From assembly GCF_023155095.1 (NCBI RefSeq), contig NZ_JAKNDA010000001.1, positions 124,001-188,000 on the forward strand: a DNA stretch of 64,000 nucleotides. Direction: 5' to 3'. Each line of letters opens with the position of its first letter. The first letter of the stretch is position 1. Shown one piece after another: positions 58,277 through 64,000 of the stretch. This stretch comes from Idiomarina aminovorans. GTDB taxonomy: Bacteria; Pseudomonadota; Gammaproteobacteria; Enterobacterales; Alteromonadaceae. Below the pieces are notes generated by a model. That model was given only the letters and a program-made list of their open reading frames with translations, was not told the DNA's origin and ran no database searches. Made by a program: the position numbers and the translations under genes.

Positions 58277-58504
58277 ATGGACTTTAAGAAAAGTTTGAAA
58301 AATCCCGCTGAAGCGTTCAATTCGCCACAAAATGTCGTGAATGATGCTGAACTTACAACAGAACAAAAAATCGATGTGCTCAAGCAGTGGCGTTATGATG
58401 AACTTGAAACTGAAGTTGCCGATCAAGAAAATATGGCCGCAGACAAGCCGGATAAATTGGGCGAAATTAATAATCTACTTATCGAGCTTGAAGGCAAATC
58501 CTGA
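58277..58504 (+). CDS. conserved small acidic protein of unknown function
   Basis: This 75-residue protein is highly charged, with the pattern PAEAFNSPQNVVNDAELTTE, QKIDVLKQWRYDE and DQENMAADKPDKLGEINNLL. I have a recollection of similar small proteins in other gammaproteobacteria, but no function. It has no signal or membrane segment and looks helical. SD TGGAG lies upstream. It stands alone between the tRNA operon and tig. Confidence 0.7.
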   Translation: MDFKKSLKNPAEAFNSPQNVVNDAELTTEQKIDVLKQWRYDELETEVADQENMAADKPDKLGEINNLLIELEGKS

Positions 58505-58553
58505 TTATTTTGTTGTCGGACTAAAGAGCTGCTTAAAAATTGCCGCTTGGGGC

Positions 58554-58582
58554 TCGACTCTGAGCAGTCGCCTCGCTATAAT
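58554..58582 (+). promoter_or_regulatory. sigma-70-like promoter of tig
   Basis: TCGACT (58554-58559) and a perfect TATAAT (58577-58582) are 17 bases apart, leaving a leader of about 95 bases before tig. Confidence 0.55.
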
Positions 58583-58685
58583 GCTGCGTCATTTTTAAGG
58601 GTCAACGCCGTTGCCGTATTATTAATTTTATAATGATAAATTAATGCGAGTAACATTCATTGATTGAAACCGAGGTAATGAAGCA

Positions 58686-59987
58686 ATGCAGGTTTCTGTA
58701 GAGACAACTCAAGGTTTAGAGCGTCGTGTGACTGTTACAGTCCCGGCAGATACAATTGATAGCGAAGTAAAACGCTTATTAAAGGAAGAATATCGCCATC
58801 GTCGTGTGAATGGTTTCCGTAAAGGGAAAATTCCACCAAACGTCCTGCAAAAGCTGTTTGGTCGTGAAGCCCGCTCACGTGCAGCTTCAAGCGTCATGCA
58901 AAGTAAATACTTTGAAGCTGTTATGCAGGAAAAATTAAACCCTGCTGGTGCACCTGCGATTGAACCTAAAGTTAATGAACCAGGTAAAGACCTTGAGTTT
59001 ATTGCTACGTTTGAAGTGTATCCGGAAGTTGAAGTGAAAAATCTGGATAAAGTAAATGTAGAAAAACCAGCTGTTGATGTCACTGAAAAAGATGTCGATA
59101 ACATGTTGGAAACGTTGCAGAAACAACACGCTGACTGGAAAGAAGTTAAGCGCAAATCCAAAAAAGGTGACAAGGTCACTATGGATTTTGTTGGTTCTAT
59201 TGACGGTGAAGAATTTGAAGGCGGCAAAGCGGATGACTTTGCACTGGAATTAGGCGAAGGCCGTATGATTCCCGGTTTTGAAGACGAAATCAAAGGTATT
59301 AAAGCCGGTGAAGAAAAGACTATCGAAGTCACTTTCCCTGAAGATTACCACGCTGAAAACCTGAAAGGTAAAGAAGCTCAATTTGTGGTTACGGCTAAGA
59401 AAGTTGAAGCGCGCGACTTACCTGAACTAAACGATGAGTTTGTAGCGTTGTTTGGCGTCAAAGAAGGCGGAGTTGAAGCGTTGAAAGAAGAAGTTCGCAA
59501 AAACATGGAACGCGAACTGAAAAACGCAGTGAAGGCAAAAGTTAAAGAGCAAGTCCTAAAGGGAATTGTAGAAAACAACGATGTTGAACAGCCTAAGTCA
59601 ATGATTGATCAAGAAATTGACCAGTTGCGCAAGCAAGCAGCTGAGCGTTTTGGTGGTAATGTTGAGCAAATGCCTGATTTACCGGCTGAGCTGTTCGAAG
59701 AGCAAGCTAAAGAACGCGTTAAAGTTGGTTTGTTACTAGGTGAGGTTATCCGCGGTAATGAGCTAAAAGCTGATGATGAAAAGGTTGATGAAATAATTGC
59801 TACGGCAGCGTCTGCTTATGAAGATCCGCAGGAAGTTGTTGAATATTACAAGTCAAACAACGACATGATGCAGCAAGTTCGTAACTTAGCGTTAGAAGAG
59901 CAAGCAATAGAATTCGTGTTGGAAAAAGCTTCAGTTGAAGAGAAAAAAGCAAGCTTTGATGACATCATGAATCCGAAGCAGCAGTAA
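58686..59987 (+). CDS. tig: trigger factor
   Basis: Trigger factor is the ribosome-bound chaperone and prolyl isomerase that meets nascent chains. The 433-residue protein has the ribosome-binding segment [12 protein letters not shown] (the FRK loop), an FKBP domain ([20 protein letters not shown], then [15 protein letters not shown]) and the helical C-terminal chaperone domain. It opens the conserved tig-clpP-clpX-lon block. A strong terminator at 60036 separates it from clpP. Confidence 0.97.
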   Translation: MQVSVETTQGLERRVTVTVPADTIDSEVKRLLKEEYRHRRVNGFRKGKIPPNVLQKLFGREARSRAASSVMQSKYFEAVMQEKLNPAGAPAIEPKVNEPGKDLEFIATFEVYPEVEVKNLDKVNVEKPAVDVTEKDVDNMLETLQKQHADWKEVKRKSKKGDKVTMDFVGSIDGEEFEGGKADDFALELGEGRMIPGFEDEIKGIKAGEEKTIEVTFPEDYHAENLKGKEAQFVVTAKKVEARDLPELNDEFVALFGVKEGGVEALKEEVRKNMERELKNAVKAKVKEQVLKGIVENNDVEQPKSMIDQEIDQLRKQAAERFGGNVEQMPDLPAELFEEQAKERVKVGLLLGEVIRGNELKADDEKVDEIIATAASAYEDPQEVVEYYKSNNDMMQQVRNLALEEQAIEFVLEKASVEEKKASFDDIMNPKQQ

Positions 59988-60005
59988 TCTGGTGTAATGG
60001 AATCC

Positions 60006-60035
60006 TTGACGGGTCCCGCTACAGCTTGGTTTAAT
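60006..60035 (+). promoter_or_regulatory. possible clpP promoter abutting the tig terminator
   Basis: TTGACG (60006-60011) and TTTAAT (60030-60035) are 18 bases apart. The predicted start, near 60042, would lie in the 5' arm of the tig terminator, so new transcripts would lack the complete hairpin. Confidence 0.4.
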
Positions 60036-60069
60036 GGCTCGTATGATCTCATACGAGCCTTTTTTATTT
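60036..60069 (+). terminator. intrinsic terminator after tig
   Basis: GGCTCGTATGA (60036-60046) and TCATACGAGCC (60049-60059) are perfect complements and are followed by a T-run. Confidence 0.9.
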
Positions 60070-60086
60070 TAGGAGCTTTATAACAC

Positions 60087-60707
60087 ATGTCGAGCGATAT
60101 TCAGGATCCAATGGCACAGCTAGTCCCTATGGTTGTCGAACAGACTTCAAAAGGGGAGCGCTCTTACGACATTTATTCACGTTTATTAAAGGAGCGTGTC
60201 ATTTTTTGCAGTGGTCAGGTTGAAGACCATATGGCCAATCTTATTATGGCGCAGCTATTGTTTCTAGAATCAGATAATCCTGATAAAGATATTTATTTGT
60301 ACATTAACTCGCCAGGCGGTGTCGTGTCATCGGGTATGGCTATTTATGATACCATGCGCTTTATTAAGCCTGACGTCAGTACGGTATGCATGGGTCAGGC
60401 CGCGAGCATGGGGGCGTTCTTGTTAGCCGGTGGCGCAAAAGGTAAGCGTTATTGTCTGCCGAATTCTCGTGTGATGATTCATCAACCATTAGGTGGTTTT
60501 CAGGGGCAGGCTTCAGATTTCGAAATTCATGCGAAGCAAATTTTGGATCTGAAAGAGCGCTTAAACCGTATGTTATCTGAGAACACAGGCCAGGATTACG
60601 AAAAAGTGGCAAAAGACACTGATCGCGATCACTTCTTATCGGCGCAAGAATCTGTCGATTATGGTCTGGTTGACGGTATTTTACGCCAACGTGGCGAAGA
60701 GTCCTGA
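60087..60707 (+). CDS. clpP: ClpP, proteolytic subunit of Clp proteases
   Basis: ClpP is the barrel-shaped serine peptidase that degrades substrates unfolded by ClpX or ClpA. The 206-residue protein has a short propeptide, catalytic Ser107 (GQAASMGAF), His132 (MIHQPLGG) and an aspartate near 181 (TDRDHFLS). SD AGGAG lies upstream. clpX starts 27 bases after the stop, giving the usual clpP-clpX operon. Confidence 0.97.
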   Translation: MSSDIQDPMAQLVPMVVEQTSKGERSYDIYSRLLKERVIFCSGQVEDHMANLIMAQLLFLESDNPDKDIYLYINSPGGVVSSGMAIYDTMRFIKPDVSTVCMGQAASMGAFLLAGGAKGKRYCLPNSRVMIHQPLGGFQGQASDFEIHAKQILDLKERLNRMLSENTGQDYEKVAKDTDRDHFLSAQESVDYGLVDGILRQRGEES

Positions 60708-60734
60708 GTTGACTCTTAGTAGTAGGAGACAAGC

Positions 60735-62012
60735 ATGACAGATCAGTCCAAAGGTGACGGTGATAAGCCGTTGTATTGCACTTTTTGTGGCAAAAGTCAG
60801 CATGAAGTAAAAAAGCTCATTGCAGGACCTTCTGTATTCATTTGTGATGAATGCGTCGAGTTATGTAATGACATTCTGAAAGAAGAAATTCATCAACTGG
60901 CTCCGGTGCCGGATCAGGATGAGTTGCCCGTACCAAAAGCTATTCGTAAGCACCTGGATGAGTATGTTATTGGTCAGGATCGCGCGAAGAAGGTGTTATC
61001 GGTAGCCGTTTATAATCATTACAAACGATTACGCGCGTCAGGCAAAGGTAAAGAGCAAGTCGAGCTGGGCAAAAGTAATATTTTGCTGATAGGCCCCACG
61101 GGTTCAGGTAAGACTTTCCTTGCTGAGACAATGGCACGTTATCTGGATGTTCCTTTTACCATGGCTGATGCGACGACGCTGACTGAAGCGGGTTATGTTG
61201 GCGAGGATGTAGAAAACATTATTCAGAAGCTGTTGCAAAAGTGTGATTACGATGTGGAAAAGGCCGAGCACGGTATTGTCTACATTGACGAGATTGATAA
61301 GATTTCACGTAAGTCAGAGAATCCATCAATTACCCGTGACGTCAGCGGCGAAGGTGTGCAGCAGTCGCTATTGAAATTAATTGAAGGAACCGTTGCTTCT
61401 GTGCCTCCACAAGGTGGCCGCAAGCATCCTCAGCAAGAATTTTTGCAGGTTGACACGTCAAAAATTCTATTTATTTGCGGTGGCGCATTTGCTGGCCTGA
61501 ATAAAGTTATCGAGCAGCGTTTATCGACCGGGACCGGCATTGGTTTTGGTGCCGAAGTCAAGAGTAAGACGCAAAGTGATGAAGGGGCTATTATTGCTCA
61601 AGTTGAACCGGAAGATTTGGTCCGCTATGGCTTGATTCCTGAATTCATTGGTCGTTTACCGGTTGTTGCAACTCTGGACGAGCTGGATGAAGCGGCACTG
61701 GTTGAGATTTTGCGTGAACCCAAAAACGCTTTGACAAAGCAGTATTCCGCTTTGTTTGAAATGGAAGACGTTGAACTGGAATTTCGAGAGGATGCGTTAC
61801 GGGCAATTGCGAAAAAAGCTATGGCTCGGAAAACAGGGGCGCGCGGTCTGCGTTCAATTGTTGAAGGTGTTTTATTAAGCACCATGTATGATTTACCTTC
61901 TATTGAAGATGTCGCAAAAGTTGTGGTTGATGAGTCTGTTATAGCAGGGGAATCGGATCCTATTTTGATTTACGCTAATCAGCAGAAAAATAAGCAGGCT
62001 TCGGGCGAATAA
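60735..62012 (+). CDS. clpX: ClpX, ATP-dependent unfoldase
   Basis: ClpX unfolds tagged proteins and feeds them to ClpP. The 425-residue protein has the N-terminal zinc-binding domain (Cys15, Cys18, Cys37, Cys40), Walker A GPTGSGKT (Lys126), Walker [12 protein letters not shown], the pore region around GYVGEDVE and the ClpP-docking loop with IGFGAEV. It is followed by a strong terminator, then lon. Confidence 0.97.
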   Translation: MTDQSKGDGDKPLYCTFCGKSQHEVKKLIAGPSVFICDECVELCNDILKEEIHQLAPVPDQDELPVPKAIRKHLDEYVIGQDRAKKVLSVAVYNHYKRLRASGKGKEQVELGKSNILLIGPTGSGKTFLAETMARYLDVPFTMADATTLTEAGYVGEDVENIIQKLLQKCDYDVEKAEHGIVYIDEIDKISRKSENPSITRDVSGEGVQQSLLKLIEGTVASVPPQGGRKHPQQEFLQVDTSKILFICGGAFAGLNKVIEQRLSTGTGIGFGAEVKSKTQSDEGAIIAQVEPEDLVRYGLIPEFIGRLPVVATLDELDEAALVEILREPKNALTKQYSALFEMEDVELEFREDALRAIAKKAMARKTGARGLRSIVEGVLLSTMYDLPSIEDVAKVVVDESVIAGESDPILIYANQQKNKQASGE

Positions 62013-62036
62013 TCTGAAACTGTATTAAAATCGTTC

Positions 62037-62064
62037 AAAAAAGGGCCCGAACGGCCCTTTTTTT
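62037..62064 (+). terminator. intrinsic terminator after clpX
   Basis: AAAAAAGGGCC and GGCCCTTTTTT pair around the loop CGAAC and are followed by T's. Confidence 0.92.
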
Positions 62065-62074
62065 CTGTCAAGGA

Positions 62075-62102
62075 TTGAACTTTCAGGTAAAGGCCGCATA
62101 TT
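62075..62102 (+). promoter_or_regulatory. lon promoter, heat-shock-like
   Basis: TTGAAC (62075-62080) and CCGCATATT (62094-62102) resemble the sigma-32 pattern CTTGAA / CCCATnT. The same region also reads as sigma-70 TTGAAC-16-CATATT. It lies directly before lon. Confidence 0.4.
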
Positions 62103-62133
62103 ACAAAGTAAACCTAGGTCGGGAGAGAATTTA

Positions 62134-64000
62134 ATGAGCGAAGAACGCACCGAACAATTAACGATGCCTGTTCTGCCGTTGAGAGATGTAGTGGTTTACC
62201 CGCATATGGTGATTCCACTGTTTGTTGGTCGTGAGAAATCGATTCGATGCTTACAAGCTGCAATGGACGAAGATAAACAAGTTTTTCTGGCAGCGCAAAA
62301 AGATGCGTCGGTAGATGAGCCTGCCAACGAGGATATATACCCGGTGGGTACAGTCGCTACTGTACTGCAATTGTTAAAATTGCCGGATGGTACGGTAAAA
62401 GTTCTGGTTGAAGGCAAGCAACGCGCGCAACTGGATGAATTACAGGATAACGAAGAGTATTTTCAGGCCAGTATTCACTACCTTGCCTCTGAGGAATTGC
62501 CCGAAAAAGAAGAAGAAGTTCTTATTCGTTCGGCATTAAACCAGTTCGAAGGTTACGTGAAGCTGAATAAGAAGATACCGCCTGAAGTACTGACGTCATT
62601 ATCAGGTATTGAGGATGGTGATCGTCTGGCGGATACAATGGCTGCTCATATGCCGTTAAAGCTTGCGGAAAAGCAGGCTGTTCTCGAGATTACAGACATT
62701 CGCGAGCGCATTGAACATCTGATGGCGTTAATGGAGGGTGAAATTGATATCCTTCAGGTTGAAAAACGCATTCGAAGCCGCGTCAAAAAGCAGATGGAGA
62801 AAAGCCAGCGAGAGTATTATTTGAATGAGCAAATGAAAGCCATTCAAAAAGAGCTGGGCGAAACTGAAGATGGTGTCGATGAATTTGAGCAACTGCAGAA
62901 GAAAATAGACGACGCCAAGATGCCGGCTGAGGCCAAGAAAAAGACTGAAGCCGAGCTACAAAAGCTGAAAATGATGTCACCCATGTCGGCTGAAGCAACG
63001 GTCGTAAGAGGTTATATCGACTGGATGGTGTCGGTTCCATGGAAAAAACGTTCGCGTATTAAAAAGGATTTAGCTCACGCTGAAAAAGTGTTAGATGCCG
63101 ACCATTACGGATTAGAGAAAGTTAAAGAACGCATTATTGAATATCTGGCGGTGCAACAGCGGACCACTAAGGTGAAAGGGGCGATTCTTTGTTTAGTTGG
63201 CCCGCCGGGGGTGGGTAAAACATCGCTGGGGCAATCAATAGCGCGTGCGACCGGCCGTGAGTATGTACGTATGGCACTTGGTGGCGTGCGCGATGAAGCT
63301 GAAATAAGAGGCCATCGGCGTACATATATTGGTTCGATGCCAGGAAAGCTGATTCAAAAAATGTCGAAAGTTGGCGTACGTAACCCACTGTTTCTGTTAG
63401 ATGAAATTGATAAAATGTCTGCAGATATGCGTGGTGACCCCGCGTCGGCGTTGCTCGAAGTGTTAGATCCTGAGCAAAACGTTAACTTTAATGATCACTA
63501 CCTTGAAGTAGATTATGATTTATCGGATGTAATGTTTGTAGCAACGTCCAACAGCATGAATATTCCGGCGCCGTTATTAGACCGTATGGAAGTGATTCGC
63601 TTGTCGGGTTATACCGAAGAAGAAAAGCTGAATATTGCTAAACGACATTTGCTAACCAAGCAAATAGGTCGTAACGGTTTGAAAGAGAAAGAAATAACAG
63701 TCCAGGACAGCGCTATTATTGGTATCATTCGTTATTACACGCGTGAAGCCGGTGTGCGTAATCTGGAACGTGAATTGTCACGCTTATGTCGCAAAGCGGT
63801 GAAAGAGATATTGCTGGATAAATCCATCAAACATGTGGAAATTCACGGTGACAACCTCAGTCATTATTTAGGCGTGCAACGTTTCGACTACGGTAAAGCC
63901 GAAGAAGCCAACCAGGTTGGGCAAGTGACTGGTCTGGCCTGGACCGAAGTGGGTGGGGATTTACTGACTATTGAGGCAACCAACGTTGCTGGTAAAGGTA
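62134..64000 (+). CDS. lon: Lon protease, truncated by the window end
   Basis: Lon is the ATP-dependent protease for abnormal and regulatory proteins. From the ATG at 62134 (SD GGGAGAG) the frame stays open to the last base, 622 codons. The N-terminal substrate-binding domain begins LTMPVLPLRDVVVYPHMVIP, a coiled-coil region follows (REYYLNEQMKAIQKELGE), and the AAA+ domain has Walker A GPPGVGKTSLG (Lys362) and Walker B NPLFLLDEIDKMS. The serine-lysine protease domain is only beginning (GQVTGLAWTEVGG) and its catalytic serine is beyond the edge. No defect is visible. Confidence 0.97.
   Translation, partial: MSEERTEQLTMPVLPLRDVVVYPHMVIPLFVGREKSIRCLQAAMDEDKQVFLAAQKDASVDEPANEDIYPVGTVATVLQLLKLPDGTVKVLVEGKQRAQLDELQDNEEYFQASIHYLASEELPEKEEEVLIRSALNQFEGYVKLNKKIPPEVLTSLSGIEDGDRLADTMAAHMPLKLAEKQAVLEITDIRERIEHLMALMEGEIDILQVEKRIRSRVKKQMEKSQREYYLNEQMKAIQKELGETEDGVDEFEQLQKKIDDAKMPAEAKKKTEAELQKLKMMSPMSAEATVVRGYIDWMVSVPWKKRSRIKKDLAHAEKVLDADHYGLEKVKERIIEYLAVQQRTTKVKGAILCLVGPPGVGKTSLGQSIARATGREYVRMALGGVRDEAEIRGHRRTYIGSMPGKLIQKMSKVGVRNPLFLLDEIDKMSADMRGDPASALLEVLDPEQNVNFNDHYLEVDYDLSDVMFVATSNSMNIPAPLLDRMEVIRLSGYTEEEKLNIAKRHLLTKQIGRNGLKEKEITVQDSAIIGIIRYYTREAGVRNLERELSRLCRKAVKEILLDKSIKHVEIHGDNLSHYLGVQRFDYGKAEEANQVGQVTGLAWTEVGGDLLTIEATNVAGKG

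Noticed and set aside
58709-59332. Minus-strand open frame of 207 codons opposite tig
   Set aside because: It is a shadow of the well-conserved trigger factor gene.

Overview
The window is one chromosome segment of a marine gammaproteobacterium, most likely an Idiomarina-type member of the Alteromonadales. This is inferred from protein similarity to remembered families, moderate GC by eye, a complete sodium-pumping NADH:quinone reductase operon, FabV as the enoyl-ACP reductase, several exported peptidases, and gammaproteobacterial gene order in three blocks: yfcL/mnmC/fabB/pdxB/asd/fimV/truA/accD/folC/dedD/cvpA/purF, cysS/ppiB/lpxH, and tig/clpP/clpX/lon. Almost everything is core chromosome. 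I see no insertion sequence, prophage, integron, plasmid gene or CRISPR array.

Layout. Positions 1-3.8 kb hold a Wzi-like outer-membrane protein (minus), a small lipoprotein, bolA and fabV. Positions 3.9-11.0 kb hold nqrABCDEF with its two maturation genes, apbE (FMN transferase) and nqrM, closed by a terminator. At 11.1-13.2 kb is an unusual three-part sulfur-transfer protein: cysteine desulfurase, a metal-ligand-less ETHE1-like domain, and rhodanese. Positions 13.2-21.8 kb hold a beta-propeller protein, a YciK dehydrogenase, a VolA-type surface lipase, sohB, a dicarboxylate/amino-acid symporter, miaE and a Yip1 membrane protein. Positions 21.8-27.8 kb hold an M17 aminopeptidase and cysS (minus), ppiB-lpxH (plus), and an OlsF-like double acyltransferase whose 3' end overlaps lpxH. 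Positions 27.9-37.7 kb are rich in exported proteins: an M28 peptidase lipoprotein, a histidine-rich TonB receptor behind a near-consensus Zur box, an S9 dipeptidyl peptidase, a YciA-like thioesterase, a large zinc metalloprotease and flavodoxin fldB. Positions 37.8-51.5 kb are the yfcL-to-purF block with a very acidic FimV/HubP-like polar protein. Then follow astB (minus), topA, an orphan TadE-like prepilin gene and folD (minus). A Pro-Arg-His-Pro tRNA operon with two identical tRNA-Pro genes lies at 57.8-58.2 kb. The window ends in tig, clpP, clpX and a truncated lon.

How genes work together. ApbE attaches FMN to the SGAT threonines seen in NqrB and NqrC, and NqrM supports assembly of the complex. 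FabV, FabB, AccD, the thioesterase, the OlsF-like protein and LpxH cover fatty-acid and envelope-lipid metabolism. The exported peptidases, VolA-like lipase and symporter suit a life on protein and lipid detritus. Trigger factor, ClpP, ClpX and Lon form the protein quality-control block.

The items most worth a second look are the desulfurase/pseudo-ETHE1/rhodanese fusion, the Zur box with the His-rich receptor, the OlsF-like gene, the orphan prepilin with a structured leader, the inverted repeat in the nqr leader, and terminators that contain stop codons or promoter start points.
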